Source of the DNA: Streptomyces sp. NBC_01716
GTDB taxonomy: Bacteria > Actinomycetota > Actinomycetes > Streptomycetales > Streptomycetaceae
DNA: 64,000 nt
Direction: 5' to 3'
Assembly (NCBI RefSeq): GCF_036248275.1
Contig: NZ_CP109181.1
Span: forward strand, 434,001 to 498,000
The notes under the pieces were generated by a model that was not told the origin of the DNA, did not search any database, and saw only the letters and a program-made list of their open reading frames with translations. Each line of letters starts with the position of its first letter. The first letter of the stretch is position 1. The translations under genes and the position numbers were made by a program. This document shows, piece by piece, positions 37,474 through 44,296 of the stretch.

Positions 37474-38802
37474 TCATTCCGGCGCCGCGTCCTCCGGTGT
37501 GCCGCGCGCGAGCGTGGCGAGGAGGTCCAGGGCATCGGTGAGCGTGCGGTGGGAGGGAGTGCCCAGGGCCAGCCGCACGGCGTTCGGGGCGCGTCCGGTG
37601 CCGACGGTGAACGCGGCGCCGGGCGCGATGGCGATGCCGTGGCGGCCCGCGGCGGCCACGAAGGTCTCGGCGCGCCAGTGGTCGGGCAGCTCCCACCAGC
37701 AGTGGTAGGCACGGGAGTCGGCGTGGACGGTGAAGCCCGCCAGGCTCTCGGCCCTGATCCGCTGGCGCTCCACGGCATCGGCGCGCTTGGCGCGCCCGAT
37801 CGCGGCGGCCGTGCCGTCGGTCGTCCACTGCGTCGCGGCGTCGAGGGCGAACCGGCCCGCCGACCAGGCTCCCGACCGCAGGGCCGAGGCCAGGCGCTGC
37901 TCGAAGCCGGGCGGTGCCACGGCGTAACCGAGCGTCAGTCCGGGCGCGAGCCGCTTGGACATGCTGTCGAGGACGATGGTGCGTTCGGGGGCGAGGCCGG
38001 CGAGCGGGGAGACGTCGTCGCGGAGGAATCCGTAGATCGCGTCCTCGATGATGTACAGATCCAACGCCCGCATCGTTTCGACGAGTTGAGCCCTGCGGTC
38101 GGGCGGGGCCGTCATGCCGAGCGGGTTGTGGAGCGTGGGCTGCAGATAGACGGCCCGTAGCGGCGGCGCGGCGGCCAATGCCTCCGGCAGGAGTCCGTAC
38201 TCGTCCATGGCGAGCGGGACGAGGGTGATCCCGAGGCGGGCGGCGATGCCCTTGACGACGGGATAGGTGAACTCCTCCACGCCCAGCCGTTCCCCGGCCG
38301 GGACGCAGGCCGCGAGGGCAGCGGCGATCGCCTGGCGGCCGTTGCCCGCGAAGAGGATCCGCTCCGGGTCGGGTGTCCAGCCGGCGCGTGCGAGGAGCGG
38401 CACGGCGGCTTCGCGGGCGGCTGCGGATCCGGAGCCGCCGAGCGGGCGAAGGCTTGCCGCGAGTACGTCGGGGCGCTGTATGCGTGCCATACCGGCGGCG
38501 AGGAGTTCGGCCTGCTCGGGCAGTACGGGGAAGTTGACCTCCAGGTCGACCCTGGCCTCGCTGGGCTCCGTGAGCGTCGGCTGCGGACCGGGCGGCGCGG
38601 CGCGCACGAAGGTCCCGCGGCCCACTTCCCCGACGGCCAGTCCGCGCCGGATCAGCTCGCCGTAGACCCTGGCCGCCGTGGAGTTGGCGATTTTACGGCT
38701 CCGGGCGAACGGCCGCTGCGGGGGCAGCCGCTCCCCCGGGCGCAGACGCCCGGCCCGGATGTCGGCCGCCAGTTGGTCGGCGATCAGGCGGTAGTCCTCC
38801 AT
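37474..38802 (-). CDS. MocR/GntR regulator with PLP aminotransferase-like domain
   Basis: 442 aa. N-terminal winged helix of the GntR type (DQLAADIRAGRLRPGERLPPQR; TAARVYGELIRRGL), then a fold-type I aminotransferase-like domain with the NPLG segment (PTLHNPLG), IIEDAIYGF and the Schiff-base lysine K283 in DSMSKRLAPG. These regulators sense PLP or an amino compound and control a divergent gene. The divergent alpha/beta hydrolase and the phased direct repeats between them fit that scheme. Confidence 0.92.
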   Translation of the reverse strand: MEDYRLIADQLAADIRAGRLRPGERLPPQRPFARSRKIANSTAARVYGELIRRGLAVGEVGRGTFVRAAPPGPQPTLTEPSEARVDLEVNFPVLPEQAELLAAGMARIQRPDVLAASLRPLGGSGSAAAREAAVPLLARAGWTPDPERILFAGNGRQAIAAALAACVPAGERLGVEEFTYPVVKGIAARLGITLVPLAMDEYGLLPEALAAAPPLRAVYLQPTLHNPLGMTAPPDRRAQLVETMRALDLYIIEDAIYGFLRDDVSPLAGLAPERTIVLDSMSKRLAPGLTLGYAVAPPGFEQRLASALRSGAWSAGRFALDAATQWTTDGTAAAIGRAKRADAVERQRIRAESLAGFTVHADSRAYHCWWELPDHWRAETFVAAAGRHGIAIAPGAAFTVGTGRAPNAVRLALGTPSHRTLTDALDLLATLARGTPEDAAPE

Positions 38803-38847
38803 GGCGGCCCCTCCCCGGAGTGCGGATGGCGGATTGCGGCTCCGCAG

Positions 38848-38906
38848 ATTGCACCGAGATCAATCTCGTCATTGCATCGAGATATTGCACCACTTAGCAT
38901 CGAGAC
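38848..38906. promoter_or_regulatory. three 23-bp-phased direct repeats, probable MocR operator
   Basis: GCACCGAGA at 38851, GCATCGAGA at 38874 and GCATCGAGA at 38897 recur with an exact 23-bp period, the first two extended to ATTGCAYCGAGAT. A dyad CGAGAT-CA-ATCTCG (38855-38868) overlaps the first copy. The array lies between the divergent MocR and hydrolase starts. MocR proteins are known to bind direct repeats as head-to-tail dimers, so this is a good candidate site. Confidence 0.7.
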
Positions 38907-38952
38907 GCAAGCCGGACGCCTCACGGGCCGGCGACGAGCGAAGGACACGGAC

Positions 38953-39786
38953 ATGAGCACCACGACGCTTCACGACATCACCCTCGCCTACGACGACGCG
39001 GGTGGGGACGGGGCTGAGGGCGGCGCCGATGTCCTGGTCCTCGTACACGGGCATCCGTTCGACCGCTCCATGTGGCGGCCCCAGATCGAGACGTTCGCCG
39101 GCCCCCGGCGGCGGGTGATCGCCGCCGATCTGCGCGGCTACGGCGGGAGCACCGTCGTGCCCGGCACGACGACACTCACCACCTTCGCGTGGGACATCGC
39201 CGCGCTCCTCGACCGGCTGGGCGTGGACCGTCCCGTACTGGGCGGCCTTTCCATGGGCGGCCAGATCGTCCTGGAGTTCTACCGGCTCTTCCCGGAGCGG
39301 GTCCGGGCCCTGGTGCTGGCCGACACCTTCGCCGCCGCCGAGACGGCGGCGGGCAAGGTGGCGCGCAACGCGATGGCCGACCGGCTCCTGCTGGAGGGGA
39401 TGGGGCCGTACGCGGACGAGGTGCTGACCAAGATGGTGGCGCCCCGCAACGTCGACGCTCTGCCCGCGGTGGCCGGGCACGTACGGGACATGATGCGCGG
39501 CGCGCCGCCCGAGGGAGCCGCAGCGGCCCTGCGGGGCCGGGCCGAACGGCCGGACTACGTCGCCATGTTGGGGCGTGTCACGGTGCCGGCGCTCGTCGTG
39601 GTCGGCGGCGAGGACGAGTACACGCCGGTCGCCGACGCGCGCGTGCTGAGTGAGGGGATACCCGGCGCGAGGCTCGCGGTCATCGAGGGAGCCGGGCATC
39701 TGCCCAACCTGGAGCGGCGGGCGGAGTTCGACGCGGTGCTCGGTTCATTCCTCGACTCCCTGCCGCCCATTGCTCCTCGCGGCTGA
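38953..39786 (+). CDS. alpha/beta hydrolase, probable MocR target
   Basis: 277 aa, cytoplasmic. VLVHGHPFDRSMW oxyanion region, nucleophile S100 in GLSMGG, acid in GGEDEYTP and His in GAGHLPNLE. Closest in form to 3-oxoadipate enol-lactonase-like and arylesterase-like hydrolases; substrate unknown. GAAGGA lies 8 nt upstream of the ATG. Divergent from the MocR regulator with a repeated operator between, so probably controlled by it. Confidence 0.88.
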   Translation: MSTTTLHDITLAYDDAGGDGAEGGADVLVLVHGHPFDRSMWRPQIETFAGPRRRVIAADLRGYGGSTVVPGTTTLTTFAWDIAALLDRLGVDRPVLGGLSMGGQIVLEFYRLFPERVRALVLADTFAAAETAAGKVARNAMADRLLLEGMGPYADEVLTKMVAPRNVDALPAVAGHVRDMMRGAPPEGAAAALRGRAERPDYVAMLGRVTVPALVVVGGEDEYTPVADARVLSEGIPGARLAVIEGAGHLPNLERRAEFDAVLGSFLDSLPPIAPRG

Positions 39787-39815
39787 CCGCGAGTGCCCGC
39801 GCCGTCGCACCCCGA

Positions 39816-39837
39816 GGGACCGTACCCCTCCGGTCCC
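39816..39837 (+). terminator. hairpin between hydrolase and cyanase genes
   Basis: GGGACCG (39816-39822) pairs with CGGTCCC (39831-39837) around an 8-nt loop, 30 bp beyond the hydrolase stop. TATGCT at about 39847 could be the -10 element of the cyanase promoter. Confidence 0.5.
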
Positions 39838-39895
39838 GTCTCTCCTATGCTTTGGCCGCGCGCCAGCAGGGCCGCAGTCGGGAAGGGAAACGCAC

Positions 39896-40339
39896 ATGCT
39901 GAGCAAGCATGAAGCCGCCGAAGCCGTCCGCGAGGCCAAGGTGAGGACGGGGATCACCTGGGCCCAACTCGCCGAAACCGTCGGCAAACCGCTCGCCTGG
40001 ACCACGGCCGCGCTCCTTGGCCAGCATCCGATGGAGAAGGACGACGCCAACAGGGCGGCGGCGCTCCTGGAACTGGGCGAGGACGCCGCGGTCGCCTTCC
40101 AACTCCAGCCGTCGCGCGGGGCGTTGGACGCGGCGGTGCCGGTCGATCCGACGATCTACCGGCTGTACGAGGTCGTCCAGGTCTACGGTCCGACGATCAA
40201 GGAACTGATCCACGAACAGTGCGGCGACGGCATCATGAGCGCCATCAACTTCCGGCTGGACGTCCGGCGCGTGCCGGACCCCGCCGGTGACCGCGTGGTG
40301 ATCACGCTCGACGGCAAGTACCTCCCGTACCAGTGGTGA
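39896..40339 (+). CDS. cynS: cyanate hydratase (cyanase)
   Basis: 147 aa, the usual length. An N-terminal HTH-like fold precedes the unique cyanase domain; the catalytic residues R89 and E92 (YRLYEVVQVYG) and S115 (DGIMSAINF) are present. It converts cyanate and bicarbonate to carbamate and CO2, then ammonia. GGAAGGGA lies 6-8 nt upstream of the ATG. No carbonic anhydrase (cynT) or cyanate transporter (cynX) is adjacent, so it is an orphan detoxification gene. Confidence 0.95.
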   Translation: MLSKHEAAEAVREAKVRTGITWAQLAETVGKPLAWTTAALLGQHPMEKDDANRAAALLELGEDAAVAFQLQPSRGALDAAVPVDPTIYRLYEVVQVYGPTIKELIHEQCGDGIMSAINFRLDVRRVPDPAGDRVVITLDGKYLPYQW

Positions 40340-40348
40340 CGGGTCTGC

Positions 40349-40465
40349 CTACGCCGGCGTGCGGGCGCTCAGGGCGCGCGTGAACCAGTCCAGCGCCGGG
40401 GCCCGCCATCCGTTGATGACGGCGAGCAGTTGGAGGTAACGCGGGTGGAGCGTGTCGCCGTCCAT
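40349..40465 (-). pseudogene. 38-codon ORF, possible C-terminal remnant of a MerR/TipAS-type regulator
   Basis: The short ORF contains RYLQLLAVINGWRAP and DWFTRALSA, which to my eye resembles the C-terminal end of MerR-family regulators with TipAS-like domains, but the HTH and the rest are absent. There is no good ribosome binding site. It lies between the cyanase and ROK genes. Assignment is by recall only, with low confidence; it could be non-coding. Confidence 0.3.
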
Positions 40466-40480
40466 GAATCCAACTCTCGT

Positions 40481-40499
40481 GTCTCCCCCGGCGGGAGAC
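40481..40499 (-). terminator. hairpin at the ROK gene 3' end
   Basis: GTCTCCC (40481-40487) pairs with GGGAGAC (40493-40499) around a 5-nt loop directly after the ROK stop codon. It may be a terminator without a T-run. A MerR-type operator is the alternative, since the same dyad follows TTGAGT on the - strand. Confidence 0.45.
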
Positions 40500-41669
40500 T
40501 CAACTCCGTGGCGCACGCCCCAGTACGTACGCCTGGATGGCGGTCACCGCCGCGCCGCGTGCCCAGAGGCCGAAGTCCACGGGCCGTACGTCGAGCGAGA
40601 CGGCCGCCGCCCGCGGATCCCGGTCGTACGCGAGGCCGTCGCGCAGCGCCTCGTCCGCCACCTCCGCCAGCCGTGACCCCTCGCCCGTCAGGACGATCTC
40701 CGTGGTGAGGGTGAGGTTCGCGACGGCGGCGATCAGGCGCCCCAGGGCCCGTCCCGAGGCCATGACCAGCGGCCCGGCCACCGGGTCGCCGGCCGCCGCC
40801 AGTTCGAGGCACTCGTCGTACGGGACGTCGCGCCGCAGACCGACGGAGGCGGCGGCGCGGAGGGAGGCCATCGAGAGCATGGCGGTCGCACAGCCGCGGT
40901 GCCCGCGCGGACAGAGCGGTCCCAGGGGGTCCAGCGGGAAGTGTCCGAGGAGGCCGACCCCGGCGTCGGGGCTGTCCACGACGCGGTCGTGGACGACGAG
41001 GCCGTAACCGATGCCCGCTCCGACGGTGAGAACAGCGAAGCGGTCGTGACCGCGTGCGGCGCCGAACCAGTGTTCGGCGCGGGTGAGCGCGAGCAGGTCG
41101 TTGTCGACGGCGGTGGGCACCCCGAGGGCGTCGAAGAGCAAGGCGCCGAGCGGTACCTCGTCCTCCCACTCCAGGAAGGGCGCTTGGGTGACCGTCGCGT
41201 GGTCGGCCACACAGCCGCCCAGGCTGACTCCGGCGGCGGCGATGTGCGTTGTCCCCGGGGGGAGTTGGGCAACGAGTTCGGCCGCGAGCGAGCGCAGGAC
41301 GGCGACGACCGAGGCCGGGTCGCGGTCCGGCAGGTCCGCCCGCGCGGAGGCGACGACCTCGGCGCGGAGCGTGGTCAGTACGGCGTGCACGGACTCGTGG
41401 GTGATCTTGGCGCCGATGAAGTGGTGCGCGTCGGCGACGATGTCGAGCGGTCGGGTGGGGCGCCCGGCACGCGGTTCGTGGCTGGTACCCGACTCGACGA
41501 GGAGTCCGCTGTCCAGGAGCGGTTTCGCCAGCCGGGTGAGGCTGCCCGCGGACAGGTCGAGCCGGCGGGCGAGTTCGCTGCGGGACAGCGGGCCGCGCAG
41601 CAGCACTTCCAGGGCGACGGCGTGCGTGGCGCCCGAGAGCGGGGTCCACGGCGCTGGAGTCACATACAA
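40500..41669 (-). CDS. ROK-family transcriptional repressor
   Basis: 389 aa from TTG with GGAAGG about 8 nt upstream. N-terminal winged helix (GPLSRSELARRLDLSAGSLTRLAKPLLDSGLL), then the ROK kinase-like fold: AAAGVSLGG, TAVDNDLLALTRAEHWFG, VLTVGAGIGYGLVV, and a zinc-type segment reduced to CPRGHRGC. It probably senses a sugar or sugar phosphate. It is divergent from the GH36/GH13 genes, and two TTTACTTCC-type dyads lie between them, so it most likely represses that operon and itself. Confidence 0.9.
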   Translation of the reverse strand: MYVTPAPWTPLSGATHAVALEVLLRGPLSRSELARRLDLSAGSLTRLAKPLLDSGLLVESGTSHEPRAGRPTRPLDIVADAHHFIGAKITHESVHAVLTTLRAEVVASARADLPDRDPASVVAVLRSLAAELVAQLPPGTTHIAAAGVSLGGCVADHATVTQAPFLEWEDEVPLGALLFDALGVPTAVDNDLLALTRAEHWFGAARGHDRFAVLTVGAGIGYGLVVHDRVVDSPDAGVGLLGHFPLDPLGPLCPRGHRGCATAMLSMASLRAAASVGLRRDVPYDECLELAAAGDPVAGPLVMASGRALGRLIAAVANLTLTTEIVLTGEGSRLAEVADEALRDGLAYDRDPRAAAVSLDVRPVDFGLWARGAAVTAIQAYVLGRAPRS

Positions 41670-41735
41670 GGGAGGGGCCTTCCGCGGCGGGGCGACGCCG
41701 GTCGAGTGGTCCGCCCATCCTGCCAGGCGCTCTCA

Positions 41736-41758
41736 TTTACTTCCACACCGGAAGTAAA
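41736..41758. promoter_or_regulatory. ROK-type operator O1
   Basis: A perfect inverted repeat, TTTACTTCC-N5-GGAAGTAAA, lies 67 bp upstream of the ROK start and 150 bp before the GH36 start. AT-rich outer ends and this symmetry are typical of NagC/Mlc-like ROK sites. Confidence 0.7.
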
Positions 41759-41819
41759 CATTCCTCCAGGGATCTGTTTTCGCCACATGGAACACACAGC
41801 ACCCGCCTCTTGACGGACG

Positions 41820-41842
41820 AAAACTTCCACCCTGAAACTAAA
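41820..41842. promoter_or_regulatory. imperfect ROK-type operator O2 over the GH36 promoter
   Basis: AAAACTTCC-N5-GAAACTAAA matches O1 in the inner CTTCC half and the TAAA end, with the same 5-nt spacing. Its centre is 84 bp from that of O1, about eight helical turns. It overlaps the region downstream of a possible -35 TTGACG (41810-41815), so occupancy would block GH36 transcription. Confidence 0.5.
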
Positions 41843-41908
41843 GAGGCTTACGAGATCAGGCACGGGCCGCCCGGTGGCCGATGGACGACGGACAACCCGA
41901 GGAGCCGT

Positions 41909-44260
41909 ATGCAGACCGGTGCCGCCCGTGGCCACCTCCACCTCCGCGCGCCGGGTACGAGCCTGGTCCTGGACTGCACCGGCGACCGGCTGCCCCGCGT
42001 GCTCCACTGGGGCGACGATCTCGGTGACATCGCGGCGACGGGACCAGGGCGTGTTTTAGAAGTAGCGTCGTCCGCCCATCGGGCGGGGCCCACGGCGTCT
42101 GGTGCGTGCGATCGCAAGGCGGAGGATCAGCCCCGTAGATGGACCGGACGTACTTGGATGACTCCGACAACGCAGCGAGCGCGCGTGCCAGACGCCGTGG
42201 GCCAGACGGGACTTCTCAAACACGCCCTGGCCGAGCTGGCCACGGCCGGCGCCGCCCGGCAGATGTCCAACACCCTCGATCTGCCCGTACCGCTCTCGCT
42301 CCTGCCGGAGCACTCGGCCGGCTGGCTCGGTACGCCGGGCCTCACCGGGCACCGCGACGGGGCCGACTTCTCCACCGCCTTCACCGTCCGCTCGATCCGT
42401 ACCGTCCGCATGCCGGACCTTCCCGATGCGCACGCGCTCACGGTCGACGCCGTGGACGAGCACGCCCGGCTCGGCCTCGTGCTGGAGATCGAGCTGACCC
42501 CTTCCGGGCTCGTACGGCAGCGTGCCACCGTCACCAACCGCGACACCGGCGAGCGCCCGTACGTCCTCGACGGTCTGCTGCTCACCCTCCCCGTGCCCGC
42601 GCACGCCACCGAACTCCTCGACCTCACCGGCCGGCATGTGCGCGAACGCAGCCCGCAGCGGCACGAGTTCACGCTCGGCACGCATCTCCGCGAGAACCGG
42701 CGGGGCCGCACGGGCACCGACGCGACGCTGCTGCATCTCGCGGGCGAGCGCGGCTTCGGATTCCGTACGGGTCAGGTCTGGGGTCTGCATGTGGCGTGGA
42801 GCGGCAACCACCGCACCCTGGCCGAACGCACCCCCGCCGGGGTGTCCCTGCTCGGCGGCGGCGAGACCCTGCTCCCGGGCGAAGTCCTGCTGACAGGCGG
42901 CAAGTCGTACACGAGTCCCTGGATCATCGGGTCGTACGGCCATGGGCTGGACGAGATGGCCGGGCGCTTCCACCAGCAGCTGCGCGCCCGGACCCACCAC
43001 CCGAGGCGGCCCCGGCCGGTCACGCTCAACACCTGGGAGGCCGTCTACTTCCAGCAGGACCTCGGCAGGCTCACGGCACTGGCGGACGCCGCCGCCGAGG
43101 TGGGCGCCGAACGGTTCGTCCTGGACGACGGATGGTTCAAGGGCCGCCGGCACGACCGCGCCGGGCTCGGCGACTGGTACGTGGACGAGACCGTCTGGCC
43201 CGAGGGGCTGCGTCCGCTGGTGGACCATGTCCGGTCCCTGGGGCTGGAGTTCGGGCTGTGGGTCGAGCCCGAGATGGTCAATCCCGACTCCGACCTCGCC
43301 CGCGCGCACCCCGAGTGGATCCTCGCGACGGGCGGGCGGCTCCCGCCGGAGTCACGTCAGCAGCAGGTGCTCGACCTCGGCCACGCCGGGGCGTACGACT
43401 ATCTGCTGGAACGCCTCGACGCGCTGGTCACCGAGTACGACATCGACTACCTCAAATGGGATCACAACCGGGATCTCGTGGAGGCCGGACACAGTCCGAC
43501 TGGCGCCGCCGGGGTCCACGCGCAGACCTCCGCCGCGTACCGGCTCCTGGACGAACTGCGCTCCCGGCACCCGGAGTTGGAGATCGAGTCCTGTTCCTCC
43601 GGCGGCGGCAGGATCGACCTCGGCATCCTGGAGCGCACCGACCGCGTCTGGACCAGCGACTGCATCGACGCACTCGAACGGCAGCAGATCCAGCGCTGGA
43701 CAGGGCTGTTGCTGCCGCCCGAGCTCCTCGGCGCCCATGTCGGCTCGCCTGTCGCGCACACCACCGGCCGGGCCCATACGCTCGACTTCCGGGCCGGGAC
43801 CGCGCTCTTCGGTCACTTCGGCGTCGAGTGGGATCTCACCGCCGCCGACCCCGCCGAGCGCGCCCGGCTCGCCGAGTGGGTCACCGCGTACAAGGAGCTC
43901 CGGCCGCTGCTGCACACCGGCACGGTCGTCCACGGCGACCATCCCGATCCGGCGCTGTGGGTGCACGGAGTGGTGTCGCCCGACCGCTCGCGCGCGCTGT
44001 ACGCCCTGGTCCAGACGGCGACCAGCGTGATGTCTCCGGCCGGCCAGGTCAGGCTGCCGGGGCTCGACGCGGACGCGCGCTACCGGGTGCGGCCGTACCG
44101 GCCCGGCGACCGCGCCGAGGGACCCCACCGGTCCGACCCGCTCTGGTGGGGGCAGGCGGACGGGGTGGAACTGACCGGGCGGATGCTGGCCGTCGCCGGG
44201 GTGCGGGCACCGACGCTCTTCCCGGAACGTCTCGTGCTCGTGGAGGCACGCGGACTCTGA
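41909..44260 (+). CDS. GH36 alpha-galactosidase with an in-frame 60-residue MITE insertion
   Basis: 783 aa from ATG at 41909 (GAGGAG 4 nt upstream); an in-frame TTG at 41810 is not needed. The first residues MQTGAARGHLHLRAPG begin the N-terminal beta-sandwich; residues 47-106 are encoded by a MITE and do not belong to the family; homology resumes at LAELATAG. The TIM barrel carries TWEAVYFQQDL, RFVLDDGWF, LWVEPEMV, the nucleophile D518 in YLKWDHNRD and acid/base D584 in TSDCID. Without the insertion the protein would be about 723 aa, the normal size. No signal peptide. It should release galactose from melibiose or raffinose-type sugars, but folding may be affected. Followed 36 bp later by a GH13 gene. 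Confidence 0.9.
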   Translation: MQTGAARGHLHLRAPGTSLVLDCTGDRLPRVLHWGDDLGDIAATGPGRVLEVASSAHRAGPTASGACDRKAEDQPRRWTGRTWMTPTTQRARVPDAVGQTGLLKHALAELATAGAARQMSNTLDLPVPLSLLPEHSAGWLGTPGLTGHRDGADFSTAFTVRSIRTVRMPDLPDAHALTVDAVDEHARLGLVLEIELTPSGLVRQRATVTNRDTGERPYVLDGLLLTLPVPAHATELLDLTGRHVRERSPQRHEFTLGTHLRENRRGRTGTDATLLHLAGERGFGFRTGQVWGLHVAWSGNHRTLAERTPAGVSLLGGGETLLPGEVLLTGGKSYTSPWIIGSYGHGLDEMAGRFHQQLRARTHHPRRPRPVTLNTWEAVYFQQDLGRLTALADAAAEVGAERFVLDDGWFKGRRHDRAGLGDWYVDETVWPEGLRPLVDHVRSLGLEFGLWVEPEMVNPDSDLARAHPEWILATGGRLPPESRQQQVLDLGHAGAYDYLLERLDALVTEYDIDYLKWDHNRDLVEAGHSPTGAAGVHAQTSAAYRLLDELRSRHPELEIESCSSGGGRIDLGILERTDRVWTSDCIDALERQQIQRWTGLLLPPELLGAHVGSPVAHTTGRAHTLDFRAGTALFGHFGVEWDLTAADPAERARLAEWVTAYKELRPLLHTGTVVHGDHPDPALWVHGVVSPDRSRALYALVQTATSVMSPAGQVRLPGLDADARYRVRPYRPGDRAEGPHRSDPLWWGQADGVELTGRMLAVAGVRAPTLFPERLVLVEARGL
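42046..42228. mobile_element. MITE copy A inside the GH36 gene
   Basis: 183 bp bounded by AGGGCGTGTTTTAGAAGT and its near-perfect inverted copy ACTTCTCAAACACGCCCT (one mismatch). It encodes no transposase. It is about 90% identical to copy B at 55307-55484; the two differ mainly by small indels. Insertion length is a multiple of three and, unlike copy B, the frame used by GH36 has no stop. Flanking CCAG/CTGG may be a degraded 4-bp target duplication; copy B has intact CTAG. Confidence 0.88.
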
Positions 44261-44296
44261 CCGCGACCGACGAAAAGGCAAGCGAGGTTCAGGCAC

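Noticed and set aside
41810..41908. Upstream TTG start for the GH36 gene
   Set aside because: The added residues show no homology to GH36 and lie over the promoter/operator O2; ATG at 41909 has a proper GAGGAG site and starts the family sequence.
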